A stretch of 64,000 bases of DNA from Isoetes taiwanensis (lineage: Eukaryota > Streptophyta > Lycopodiopsida > Isoetales > Isoetaceae), in the NCBI GenBank assembly GCA_021234155.1, contig JAJEKV010000026.1:15864283-15928282 (forward strand), written 5' to 3'. This document shows, one piece after another, positions 22,125 to 33,065 of this stretch. Below the pieces are notes generated by a model. It worked only from the letters and a program-made list of their open reading frames with translations. It did not search any database and was not told the origin of the DNA. How positions within the stretch are numbered: position 1 is the stretch's first letter; the number at the start of each line of letters is the position of its first letter. Both the position numbers and the translations under genes were made by a program.

Positions 22125-25100
22125 CTATACAGGACGTGCATCTGATTTGGTAGGAATGGTGAGTTCCCCCAAGTTTTTGTTGATACCCCGAAGATCTTTG
22201 TAGCTCCAGGCAAATATGTGTTTGAACTTTTTGAACAGCGTGATGTCCCGTTGGCGATATGTGGTCGTGAGATTTGCAGCAAGGCGGACAGGCTGATTGT
22301 TGCCAACATCCACTATCTCCACATCAGGAGTCTGAATATGTGGGATAACTTCCGTGTCTTGAACAACATGAGCAGGAGGTTGAAACATGACAGGATGAGT
22401 TGCACTCTGCGTGGTGAAGAAGAGTGGTTGCTGAGCGTCATCAAGCAAGGGTTGCTTCATGACGGCGTGTACGTCCACGGTGTCTGGAGGAAGCTCTGTA
22501 TCTGAAAAATGATCGATACATTGGATGCAATTGCAAGGAGCCAGGTAGAGGTCGAGTAAGGCAGCCACAGCCTGGTCCTGATCAAGAGTCATCTCGCCCC
22601 AAGGATCAGCATATTCAGGGTAGGATGACAGAGGCAGATTCGCAGGAGGAGCCTGAACTTGATAAATGTTCTGTGCTTCGTCAGAATCGGTGTCTGAGAG
22701 AGAAGGTTCACCATGTTCGACCGAAATGATCTTGCCAGTTTCCAAATCCATGATGGCATTGAGGTGACCATCTGTAATGACTAGCTGGTCCGTGGCCCAG
22801 TAATGGATACTTTTGGCCTGACGGAGAAAAGATCTGCCGACCAATATTTCATAATCACCTGGATCTTCCCCTGCTTTCCAAACACCAAATTCCAAGGGGA
22901 ATCGGAGATCGCCTAGATTGATGTGAAGAAGAGTCATGACGCCTTGAGGGCGTGTGATATGGCCATTAGCCAATTTGATGTCATATGGGGCACGATAAAG
23001 TTGTTTGATGCCCATTTGCTTGCGGAGTTTATCCGTGATGAGATTGACAGCACTACCCCCGTCAATTTGAACATGGTTGACTTGTTGATTGCCCATCGTG
23101 GCATGTACCGTGGGTGTGGAGGTAGCGACTGCCCCAACCAAAACCGTGGGAAGGGGCAACTGGTCCTTGAGAGCAGGACACAGTTTCAAAATAGTTGTCA
23201 GACTTAAAGGAATTTTGATTTTTGCTAGCTCCTCCTGGAGTTCCAACGGCACATGAGAAAATGGATCAGCTGGATCCATTGGAGCAGGAGTGCGTAGTAA
23301 TGAAGCAGCAACTTCTTTGAGAAGCTCCACCTCTGCAGCAATATTCGAATATGTCTGAGAGCGTGGAGGTTGAGATGATGGAGATGCATCAGAATATTTT
23401 GTCTGACTTTGGGCATGACATGAGGCATGAGTTTATCCAGATCGGGGGCAAAGTGAACTTTTTTGTCCTCAGTATGAGGGATCGTGTCAACTGCAAAAGC
23501 AGGCTGCGTATCATGAGGAAGGATGGTCAAGGGGCGTGATGCCCTGTTCTGGCGTGAAACCAAACCAACCCAATTTGACGGTTGAACTGGAGGATTGAGA
23601 GCCTGATAAATCTCTTTCTGGGCTTGTTGATCCATCTGAGGAGTTGCTGCAGGAGCTGGTTGATATCTTGATTGTTGAGGCACGCGTGGTGGTTTTCGAA
23701 GAACAGGTCGAGGTCCCTGTTTGCCATTTGCGATCCAAAGTTGATAGGCCGTGAGGCGCATGAGGGCGGGTTTGATTCGTGCACTGAAGTTGGACTTGAA
23801 CTTGAGGAAGTTGAGGGCATGCCGTGGTGGTACCCCATTCCAAACAATGATAGCACTGAGCTTTAGCAGGATCAAAAGGAGGACGGTAGCTTTGTCCCCG
23901 TGGCTGCTGAGATTGTTGATACTGTGGAGGAGGTTGTGCATGAAATTGCTGAGGTTGATAGGAGGTCTGTTGCTGAGGCGAGGTCTGGACTTGATAAACC
24001 ATATTTTGCCTAAGGGTGTAGGATGAGTAACGAGTGCATTCTTCCGCGGGCATGATTGCACATGTTGCAAAATTTACAATGAGGAGGGCCATTGGAGGAG
24101 TTGCACTCATTGGCCAAATGGCCTTGATATTTGCGATGTGGCACCAAATTTGATCTGCGTTGAGGATTGGAGTGTTGAGGCTGAACTGCATCGAGGTACC
24201 ATGACAGAGGAATGAAGGGTAGCTCCCGGAGGGCCACGCCACCGGAGAGGAAACATTAACCGAATGATTGACAAGTTCGATGGCCTGCTCTAAAGTCTTG
24301 GGGCTGGTGTATTGATCCATGAGACGAATAGCCGGAGGAAGTCCCCTGTAAACCGTGACGAGGATCTGGCTTTGCGTGGGGTACTCTTGAAGTTTGCTGA
24401 GGAGGATATGAAGACGATCTGCAAAATCCCGGGGCTGATTCCGTGGGCTCTTGCTGAAGATCATTGAGTTGCTTGAGAAGAAGTTGATCATCATCTGTGG
24501 TCCCATAATGAGAAAGGAAAGAAGTCTTCATTTCAATCCAGTTTTGTTTCCAATGGCTTTTGTTTGCCATGAGCCATTGATGAGGGGATCCACGCAGCGT
24601 GGTGGAAAAGATATGGAACTTCAGTTGAGGTTGAGCGTGACCATTTAGGACAGCCAGAGCCTCAAATTCTTCCATGTGGGCTTGAGCACTTTGATCCAAT
24701 GGTTTGCCTTTAGTACTGCCAAAAGTGGGATAGGTCAGTTTGAGAGTCTGAAAAGAAGATTGTGACTGGCCTTGTGCATAGAGGGGCGGTGTATAAGGAG
24801 GAATATAATGGGGCGGAACTTCCATGGATTCCGTATGAGGTGGCAAAGGAGCAGAAAGGCCCTGAAGATGTGCAAAAGAAGTTTCTGGTGGTGGAGGACC
24901 TTGGGGTCCGTGGTCATGAGGTTTGAAATCGGTAAGAGTGTAAACTGGAAGAGTCTGTTGAAAAGAAGGAGATTGAGGATATGTCTGAACCTGGGGAGGG
25001 CCGAAAGAAACATGGGGATAACCCATTCCACCAGAGGGAGATGATGGTTGTGAAGGCAGAGGAGTATGGCCAGAGGAGATATGAATGTAGGCACTCTCGG

Positions 25101-25368
25101 GAGCGTGGAAATAAGCTGGAGGTTGCTGAACAGGTATATGATGAGGTGACTGAGGTTGTGAACAATGTTTACACGCTGGAGGAGAGCCAGGACGAGAGTG
25201 AACACGAGGAGTAGGTGGCGCCGATTGAGCTCGTGAGCGAATATAGCCTCCCTCAATATCATAGCCAGTGTCATACATATCTCGAGCAACTTCGCGCCGT
25301 TGATGGCGCTCCAAACGAGACGCCGTCTGGCTAAGAAGCTCCTCTGGGGTGAAAGCTCGGGCAGACAT
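22125..25368 (-). pseudogene. Tat-like gag and aspartic protease
   Basis: Gag starts at ATG 25368 (MSARAFTPEELL) with a long Pro/Gln/His-rich N-terminus. A Retrotrans_gag core lies near 24480-24700 (LTYPTFGSTKGKPLDQSA and MEEFEALAVLNGHAQPQLKF). After a frame change come a degraded zinc-knuckle region (KYQGHLANEC and CYHCLEWG, about 23870-24150) and a second Gln/Pro-rich stretch. The protease-containing ORF (22125-23330) has the active-site-like VQIDGGSAVNLI and LGDLRFPLEFGVW, and leads into the RT with FAWSYKDLRGI. Several frame breaks are present. Confidence 0.85.
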
Positions 25369-25398
25369 GATGAAAGAAAGAAGGAAAAGAAAATCAGA

Positions 25399-25414
25399 CC
25401 CGGCAGCGGCGACA
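25399..25414 (-). promoter_or_regulatory. Primer-binding site of the Tat-like element
   Basis: The minus strand reads TGTCGCCGCTGCCGGG immediately inside the right LTR. It resembles the complement of the tRNA-Asp 3' end used by Athila/Tat elements, with two mismatches from the form I expect. Confidence 0.6.
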
Positions 25415-25415
25415 G

Positions 25416-26170
25416 TGTTTGGGGTCTGGGTTCGGGAACTCCTGCAAGACAGCCCTGTTGTGAGGACCCGTGGATCAAACAGGAGAATCCGATAGCTGTG
25501 TCACGCGGGATTTGCAAAAAGAAACTAAGGAAGGGAAAAGAGAAAGAACAAAAAGAACAATGAAGAACACAATGAAGAGAACAAAACTCTTTGATATCAA
25601 TTGAGATACATGAGCTCTCGCAATCGAGAGAAGGCAGAAGTGAGATAAGACCAAAAACTCATCTACCCCGTGAGGGCTAGATCTACTCATATATATAGTA
25701 CAATGGCCTTTGGCCCAATATAGATACTCTGTCAAAGCTCGGTGCCGACTCCTGAAAGGAGGCCTGATTTGCAGGAACGTTGGCGGTGCCTCTTGAGACC
25801 CTGAAATGGCGCAGATGGTGACAGCGCGTCATTTCTCTGTGCGCCTCCTCTTGGTCCCGGGCACGGCCTTTGACTACGTGGTCTGCGGCAGCTTGGTCTT
25901 TTGCGGGCCCTTGGATGACTGACCTGTGCCTGACTGTGGATCCTTGGCCTTGACCTGGTCCGTCATGTGCATGAATAGTTCTGTATTTGGACGTACAGGA
26001 CTAACACTCCCCCCCACCAAACGACACTCAGGGTGTAGAAAAGGAGGAAGTGTTTCTGATGGCGGGAACCCGGCAGTTTGAAAGTGATCCTCACAGGAAT
26101 GAGGACGGGCGCCATTGTGGTAATTGCCGATGAGATCCTGGCGTGTTTGAAGAGCTTCAGGAGTGTTGAG
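25416..26170 (-). repeat. 5' LTR of the Tat-like element (right copy, truncated)
   Basis: Matches 15534-16287. The homology stops at 26170 (ggagtgttgag), after which unrelated sequence begins. There is no terminal CA at the break, which implies loss of the outer part of the LTR. Confidence 0.8.
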
Positions 26171-27121
26171 AGATTCAGATCGATAGTGTAGTCTTCTAAA
26201 ACTGTGTATAGTGTGAAACTTGGAAAGCAACTAAAATTGTAGGCCCTAGTCTAAAGTTATAACATGCAAATTAAATAAAATTCCTATCAAAAAAACATAT
26301 TGCAAATTGTAAAAATTAGACAATGACATGTATAGACAATGTTTTTTTCCTATGTTGTTTTAATTGTCACCTTCTAATAGTTGTTTATGTTGCAACAGGA
26401 AATACGTCACACTATAGCAAATGTTTATGGGCAAAGGCACCCATGTTACCTTACCTGTCCAAACCCTGAGGTTTTTTCACAAACCCCAACCTATACAGAT
26501 CCAATTAGAAGAAGTTGTAGCCGATGAGCAACGAATCTCTAGAAAACCACGACTCTCTAAAAACCATGATTCTCCATGAGTTCCAACAGCCGGAGAGGTT
26601 TTTTTACACCAATCTAAAAAACTAGTCGCTATGGCAGACATGAATGAGAACCAGAAGATTGAATGGAAGCCGTTGCCAGACATCGCCATAGCCAGAGAAG
26701 AAGATTTTTTCGAATGCTCAGAACAGGGCGCAGCACTTGGCCGTCAAAGCCTCTTTTTTTCATTATTCATCTTTTTTCTTAAAGCCCCTATTTTTTCCTT
26801 CCAGAAAAACGTGGCAGTTTTAGAATGAAGCATCAATTTTGAATATCCTGATGGCATCTTTCCTATAATATTTATTACATGCATCAATCACATAGTACTC
26901 ATCATCATTTTACACTATTTTTTCATGTAAATCATAAGCTTGTACTGTTTACATGATGCACAAGAATCCAAACTTCAAAACGACATTTGAATTAATCAAC
27001 TAGCCTAGTTTTTATCAATTTTCAAATAGGGAAATCCAAGCTAAAAGACCCAAGTGATGAACCATTTTTTTTTTTTATACATGAAACTTATGACTATGAA
27101 TACTCAGGGGGACATAGAAGA
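26171..27121. other. Stretch without a recognisable gene
   Basis: AT-rich, no element structure. Only short ORFs (for example 26477-26689 on the minus strand) without motifs. Confidence 0.5.
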
Positions 27122-28181
27122 TCAATGGATCTTTGCATACTTAGGGGCATTGCCAAAGTGTCTAAACTCATGGGGAAGAAGGTGGCCATCGAGTCTAGGG
27201 ACACGAGAGGGTCTGATGTTGAGATAGGAAGGAAAAACTAAAGATGGGGTATTGTTCTTGGGGTGCAAAGGAAGGTGGAAAGAGGGAGGAAGGGGCATGG
27301 AAACATGAGGAATTTCACGGGAGTGAAGATTAGGGGGGGGGGTGTCTCCATTAAGGAAGGGAAGCAACGAGAAGAAGCGTCTGAAGAAGAGGACCAGCTT
27401 GCATCACAGCCTGGAGGAGCTTGCCTTTCTCGGGAAGTGGTCTGAGCATAACTTGTATATCGGCCTCGGACGACTCCTGAAGGTGCCAAAATCTCTCATA
27501 GTTCACTAGAGATGGGGTTTGATCGAGAGGACCCATCAACATTGGAGCTCTAGAAAGAGGACCACACTTAGAGCTAGAACCATTGCCATAAATCTCGTGG
27601 GCGATCACAGGGGTGGAATAAACCGAAGAACATGAAGCCTCTTGTGCGATCACGTGGGAGCGAATCTCCGAGCTGAAGAGGTGCCCCTGTTCGATCTGAA
27701 AGCACGAAACCGGCGAAAGGCTTGAATCAGCCGATAAGCTAGACTCCGTAGCCACCATTCTAGCAGAGCAAGGCTCTTGCCATGGCCGAATCATCGTTTT
27801 GATTCCTGCCACACTGTCGGATTGCATGCTTAATGGCATCAATAAGCTCTCCTCTTCAAAATGTTGATCCTCCAAACCTCCCATTTGCTGCTGCAGCGGT
27901 GCCATCTGAACTTGCATCTGCATCTGCATCCCATTTTGATTCTGATTTTGGCCATGATCCCCCTGTTGCCCCAAATGGGCGTAATTTTGTAAATCCATTT
28001 GATCCTGTTGTTGGGCGAAATTAAATTGTCCATCCCGCTGCATTTGCTCTTGGCTGATGTCTGCGTCTGCCAATGCCGATTCTTGGATTATTGATATCGT
28101 TACGGAGCTCCATGGAGGAGCTGATGATATTGCGTTGGGAAAATGCGAATCCATGCCGCATTCGGGCAAAATATGTGGCAT
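27122..28181 (-). pseudogene. Broken Gln/Met-rich protein gene, family not named
   Basis: A minus-strand ORF of 276 codons (28181-27351) has a Gln/Met/Asn-rich segment (about 27880-28050). It then has an ordered C-terminal part with VNYERFWHLQ and KGKLLQAVMQAGPLLQTLLL. The frame ends at a TAA directly before the codons for WRHPPP. The reading then resumes in the frame of a second ORF (27367-27122: NLHSREIPHVSMPLP) across a run of nine or ten Cs. The motif order, Leu-rich helix then W-R-x-PPP then IP-V, looks like a conserved plant C-terminus, but I cannot name the family. Probably one gene or exon broken by a nonsense change and a homopolymer length change. Confidence 0.45.
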
Positions 28182-28689
28182 AGCTGCTTCTAGACTATTT
28201 CACTGTTAGAAAGAGGAAGACTAGATCTTGAACTCCATTTTTTTACAAAATAGCTCCACGAACTCCACTAATATTGTTGTATTTCACCAGAAGAGATTTA
28301 TTCTGGCCGCATCTGTTAAATCTAGAAAGGAATATAGAAAACAAAGCACTTCTTGTCAACATAGCCACCGTTTGAAAACTACTCGACAAAAAACGGAGCA
28401 ACTAAACCTAAAATTTGCCATAGGTATCATAAAATTTTGAATAGAAGTGTTGCGCACAAAAATTGCTGAGGTGTCAATTTTTTAATACGGCATCAATCAG
28501 TAATATTCCAAAAGAATCATCCTATAATACTTATATATGTTAAGATAATAAGTGATGTGCTTGTTTACATGAAAAACATACATTTTTGTTGCCATTTGTT
28601 GCCAAAAAATAGTTTTGGTGGGCTAAAATGTGAGCGTCCTTAAGAAATGACCATAGCTTGCTATTTCGCAGTCAAACAACTGACTTGCC

Positions 28690-29135
28690 ACTTTTTTTGC
28701 TCTATGGATGCTTCTATCAGGCTATGTTCCATAGGTTCCACTCACTATGCATTTTACATTATTTCCACTGCATTTAACATTTAAAGATGGAGCTGTATAT
28801 GTAATTTACCAATTTGAAATAGTGCAAAGGCAATAAACAAAGTTCTCATTACGATGTCCGCTCTTCCTCCAAATATAATTATTTGGAACAAGGATCCTTT
28901 TTAAATATTGAAGTTGTCTTTCAGGCCGATAGCATGCATATTTTCATTTCTTCACAAAATTGCTTTTAGACGCTTTCCACATATAAAGTTAGGGGGAGGC
29001 CATCTCATTCATTCATTCATTCATTCACCTTATCTTAGAACAAAAAATTGTTGCTGATGGCTTCCTCAGCATTGTTCCAGCAGGGCTGATAACAGGGTTG
29101 TTAGCTTTTGTGGTGCCAATAGCAATGAAATGACC
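28690..29135 (-). pseudogene. Fragment of the oxidase gene 5' end
   Basis: The sequence at 28690-28920 matches 9680-9890, the 5' part of oxidase exon 1 with its leader, with many substitutions and small indels. Shared blocks include ccataggttccactcact, gcattttacattatt and aaatagtgcaaaggcaata. A second match (ctgataacaggg, caatgaaatgacctc, about 29084-29135) corresponds to the promoter region at about 9930-9990. The signal-peptide frame is disrupted. This is an older duplication than the A' copy at 42681. Confidence 0.8.
29005..29028. repeat. CATT/ATTC microsatellite
   Basis: Six tandem units of a tetranucleotide (cattcattcattcattcatt). Confidence 0.9.
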
Positions 29136-29261
29136 TCCCCCTTATTTTATATAGGAGAATATGACCCAGACCATTGATTCATGCCCATGCCCTGTGATAG
29201 GGCATAACAGGCAGCAATACCTACACCTTAAATAAAGCCAAGCTTCATGTTGTTAAGAAAT

Positions 29262-29345
29262 GAGCCTCCTTTGATTGGGTGGACATGTAAGGGATTGAAT
29301 ACAGGACCTCGTGCTTGCAAGCCAACTACTATATCACTAATCTAT
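29262..29345 (-). repeat. tRNA-derived SINE-like or tRNA-pseudogene sequence
   Basis: The minus strand reads a tRNA-like order: an A-box-like tagtgatatagtagttgg, an anticodon-arm-like gcttgcaagcacgaggtcc, and a B-box-like attcaatccc. It resembles an Ala-type tRNA but the arms do not pair well, so it is not a functional tRNA. A SINE head or relic is likely. Confidence 0.35.
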
Positions 29346-29699
29346 CAATCTTTGATGGGCTTTGGGCACTCTTTTATTGAGTTATTCTTCATGTATACCC
29401 ATTATACATACTCCAATATCCCCCCTCAATGAGCATACCAATCCATTACAACCTTTACCACAAACTATATGCTCTCCTCTCCAAGCACAAATCCACCACT
29501 GCAAAAGTTGGACTTCCACCGACTAGATTTGACATTTGATAAGCAAGAGAGCTACTTCTATAGTATTGCCATGCACAAAAAATTGCTTATACTTCGATAG
29601 TATAAGCAAGGGAGCTACTTCTCAGAAAATGAATAATTGAAGTGAATGGCTATTGCATTATTTTATTAGTACAGATATGCTAGTTGGAAAAGGAAGGTC

Positions 29700-30835
29700 T
29701 GTGACGTTCCAGTATAACATACGATTCGAATACATATATTATACTGCCACGTCACACGTACATGTCATCATGACAGGTACTTGAGAACCGTAGGCAACCT
29801 CGGACATTGTGCATGTATAATAAACATATACAATATATAACCCCAAAACCTTGCCAAGTGGCAAAACCCCATTTGGCCAATGTTAACCTAACCCTAAAAG
29901 TTCCTATATAAGGGCTTTCCTTAAACCCTAAACCTTTATTCTGGGAAGGGGGGTAGAGACCTTGAAAGCCCTCAGTAGTTAATGTATCTAGATAGCCTCA
30001 TTAATTCCCAATTAATGCGGCCTGTGCACAAGAGTCCGCCTGGTTGTGGGTGGCGGGGCTAGACCGGTAGAATAAGGGGGACTTGTCCCATCACTGATTG
30101 ATCCCCCTGGTGTGTAAAGCCTAATAGGGATCTTAGTGGGCTAGACTTAATAGTTTTCCACTACGTGTGGGCAAGGCATGAGCTTGACACCTCTTGGGTG
30201 ATGCGTCACCTTCAATGGGGTTCAAGTCGAATATGGGCAGTGGCCCTCTAGCCGCCTGTGATGGGCATGCATGCCTCTGGAGGGGAGGTGACTCTCCTCC
30301 TGCCTCATCGGGACTGGGGAGATGTAACCCAGTAGTAGCCCTCTCGGCTATGCACCCAGCAGGCTACGGTCCGGTCCCAATACTTTTCAGCCTACTCTAC
30401 AAAGTGTGCGGGTGGAGTGGACTACCCAACAGCCATGTTCTTATGCCAGCCTAATCCATTGCCCTAAATTCGGTCTGCATTGACTTCTGGAGACCCAAGC
30501 CGTCACTCAATCCCCCATGAGTCTGAGCCTTGGGTAGGATTCCCCTTTGTTGCTATTACCTGTGTGATGTTGTTACTCACGTTATGTTATGATGTATTCA
30601 CCCTTCGAGGTGACTTTATTGATGTAATGATGTCACGTGCTCATGTTTATTCGCGCTTCCGCAGTTAGGTCGATCCCGAAGGAAGACGGGGCAAATGACC
30701 CATCCACTCTTCCTTGCTGACCCAGTCCTTGGGATTGGCGCCAGGTGGATGGCCCCTGCCAGGTTGGCTGTCAGGGGGATGAACTTCGCCTTCTGATATG
30801 ATGGGAGCATCGTAGAGGAAGTAGGGGACGTCACA
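29700..30835 (+). repeat. 5' LTR of the chromovirus
   Basis: Starts TGTGACG and ends CGTCACA, a matching terminal inverted repeat. The primer-binding site follows directly. The first ~130 bp match the start of the 3' LTR at 62586. A TATA box lies at 29905-29912. Length 1136 bp. The 5-bp target duplication cannot be checked because the 3' LTR is truncated. Confidence 0.85.
29905..29912 (+). promoter_or_regulatory. TATA box in the chromovirus 5' LTR
   Basis: tatataag about 205 bp into the LTR; genomic RNA would start near 29935. Confidence 0.55.
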
Positions 30836-30836
30836 G

Positions 30837-30849
30837 TGGTATCAGAGCA
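30837..30849 (+). promoter_or_regulatory. Primer-binding site, initiator-Met type
   Basis: tggtatcagagc follows the LTR end CGTCACA after one base. This is the standard plant LTR-retrotransposon complement of the initiator tRNA-Met 3' end. Confidence 0.9.
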
Positions 30850-31054
30850 TGATCTTGGCAAACCAAGATCGAGCATTGACCATTCCCTGTTAGGACTAAT
30901 AGTAGACTTCCAGTCTTGAGAATAACCACCCAAGCATGAACCCCGAAAATTTGGGAAAAAATTTTCCCAATCTCTAGAGCAACAAGTAGAAAAATGCTAA
31001 GTAGGATGAATTATGTAAAAAAAACCCTGGAAAATTAGAGCCAAAAAGGGGTGA

Positions 31055-31104
31055 CCCCTCACAGAGTGCGCCCTGGGCCATTCCGTAAATTTTGGAAGTG
31101 CTTC
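31055..31104 (+). repeat. Inverted-repeat module, copy 1 (left part; split by the nested element)
   Basis: The left arm CTCACAGAGTGCGC and spacer ccattccgtaaattttggaagtgcttc stop at 31104. The right arm GCGCACTGTGTGAG resumes at 33706-33723, after the nested insertion. The arms pair with one mismatch. Confidence 0.85.
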
Positions 31105-31739
31105 TGATATGGTTTAAGGTTAATAACTAATAATGGTGCTCGGGGGAGTGGCCTTGCATGGAACAATATTTATTGATATGATCAAGTAAGAAAGCCATCT
31201 AGTATGTCTAAGCCTTGATATTATCAAAGAGAGAGCTAAAAATAAACCTTGACCTTTATTTAGAAGCAAAAAGGCAAAAAAAGGTATTGTTACCTATAAA
31301 TAAAAGGACAACTTTGAGATGTGATATCTCCGCGACCACAACTCAGAAATCGGCGATCCTTACCTTTTTAGAAAGCCCTTGAAGTCTAGTTTCCAGATTG
31401 GGCTTGCTTGTCCATAGATTCCTTACGATTTGAAAGTTATGCCTAGAAAGGTGCATAGGGGTCTGAGTTGACTGCACAACTAGATCTGCTTCTTCCTATG
31501 TTGTTGATGTGCCTAGCCTTACCTTCTAGTATCTTTTCTTGTTCCTTGCTTGATCATATCATTAGAAGGAGTTCATGTAACACCAGTGGTTGGTGGCTAG
31601 AGAGAGCTTGTCTTGCGGAGTAGCTTGACTTGGTGACATCTCTTCTAGTTGGTCCGGTTGGGTGGTAAATCGAGTACCTGTGGTGCTTTACTTTCTAATA
31701 AGTTGATGAGTTTGCAGGAAGAACAGGTCATTCGTAACA
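31105..31739 (+). repeat. 5' LTR of the nested element
   Basis: 635 bp, TGATATGG to CGTAACA, differing from the 3' LTR at only a handful of bases. Confidence 0.95.
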
Positions 31740-31803
31740 ATTGGTATCAGAGCTCAATTTCGGTCCTTACCAGGGAGTTGTGGGTGATGGAAGATTTGGA
31801 AAT

Positions 31804-32129
31804 TTGAGTGGCTTAGCAGCACTCAAGATATCTTAAGGAAATAGGTTACCTCTTGTCTGGTATGAAATTGATGTTTAGGGATTGTAATTAGAATCTTTAG
31901 ATATTTCTTATTGCATCCTTATGGCTGAGGTTGGTGCCTCAAGGTTGGAAAGAGTTGGTGCTCAACCAAGTGATTGGAATGAGCGGATGCCATGTCCAAG
32001 AGATTGGAATGAGTTGGTGCTCATGTCCATGTGAATAGAATGTTTGTTATTCCTGATGTTCGCAGGTCTTCTGGTTGGTGCGGGAGATTGCAAACTGGAA
32101 TGGAGCTTGATCAGAAGTTGGTGCTTCTG
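31804..32129 (+). repeat. Hairpin series, loop TTGGTG
   Basis: Perfect stems around a constant TTGGTG loop: TGAGG/CCTCA (31926-31941), GAG/CTC (31952-31963), ATGAG/CTCAT (32009-32024) and CAGAAG/CTTCTG (32112-32129). A further 7-bp stem TTGAGTG/CACTCAA with a different loop lies at 31804-31826. The stems change while pairing is kept. Confidence 0.7.
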
Positions 32130-32747
32130 GTGGAGGTTAGTAAACATTTTGTTGACACAATTTTTTGAGGTCTTCTCGAGGAACTAAGTTTATTCCTGAG
32201 AAGGGAAGGATCCGCCCTTTTGGCTTGTTGGTTAGTACTATGGAAAAATTTACCTTTAAAACCTTGTTATAAGCTTTGAATTTTGTCTAGGTGGACTCGG
32301 GAAGAACTATTCTATATTTAGTTGTGGCATAGCAACGAGTGAGTTTTAAGAACTGGTGTATTTCTATGAGGAATGACCAAAAATTAAGTTCTAACTTTAA
32401 AAATCTAAAAACTGAAAAGCTTGACGGTAATGGTTCAATGCTAACTAAGTTCACTTTGGCATATTGAGTGGAAAATTTTCGTGAACTTATGTTAGATGAT
32501 ACGTGGAGTTAGCAGTTACTGGGTTTGCAGGTTCTAAAGTTGTGATTGAGTTTTCGCAGAACATGGACATTACGATGTAAATGAGACTTGTGCAGGAGTG
32601 TGAGCGAACTTTGCCAGAGTTCCTTATTAACGATTATAAGGATGTCAAGTCCTCTAAGTAAATTGAGGCCATTTCTAATAGAATTGAAATGAAAGACCTC
32701 TAAATGAACTGAGGCAATTTTTAGCCTAAAGGGATGGACTTGAATAT

Positions 32748-33006
32748 TTCTGATTGTGGACTCAATCAGGGTTGCAACCATGGATTTGGTTGTGGTATAC
32801 ATTTCTAGTTGTGGATTCAACTAGGGTTGCAACCATGGACTTGGTTGTGGTAAATTATTTTCTGATTGTGGATTCAATCAGGGTTGTAACCATGGACTTG
32901 GTTACGAAAATTTTTAGCCTAAAGGGCTGGACTTGGAAATTTTTAGCCTAAAGGGCTGGACTTGACAACTTTTTATTATGCAGGTTGTAGCCATGGACTT
33001 GGTTGT
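32748..33006 (+). repeat. Hairpin array, loop TGGAYT
   Basis: Three units of 55-57 bp, each with two hairpins. Stems with loops TGGACT or TGGATT are CTGATTG/CAATCAG (32750-32769), CAACCA/TGGTTG (32775-32792), CTAGTTG/CAACTAG (32805-32824), CAACCA/TGGTTG (32830-32847), CTGATTG/CAATCAG (32862-32881) and GTAACCA/TGGTTAC (32886-32905). A seventh, with wobble pairs, is at 32987-33006. Base changes between units are compensated on the other arm. Duplicated at 50227-50485. Confidence 0.85.
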
Positions 33007-33065
33007 GTCAAATTTGCCATATAATTTCTTGATCGAGGACGATCAATCCCAAGAAGGGGAGGAAT

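Larger units (their letters stand above)
15534..26170 (-). mobile_element. Tat-like Ty3/gypsy retrotransposon with extra ORFs
   Basis: Direct repeats at 15534-16287 and 25416-26170 flank gag, protease, reverse transcriptase, RNase H and integrase in gypsy order on the minus strand. A post-pol ORF and an antisense ORF follow. The primer-binding site resembles tRNA-Asp, as in many Tat/Athila elements. The protease-RT linker FAWSYKDLRGI and the lack of a chromodomain also fit that branch. The RT core is deleted. The right LTR stops at 26170 without a CA end, so the element looks truncated there. No target-site duplication can be read. Confidence 0.85.

Noticed and set aside
29247-29432. 61-codon plus-strand ORF as a gene
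   Set aside because: It overlaps the tRNA-derived SINE-like sequence read backwards and has no protein motif.
32748-33006. CRISPR-like array
   Set aside because: The repeats are not separated by unique spacers and the setting is a plant LTR element; the pattern is hairpins with constant loops.
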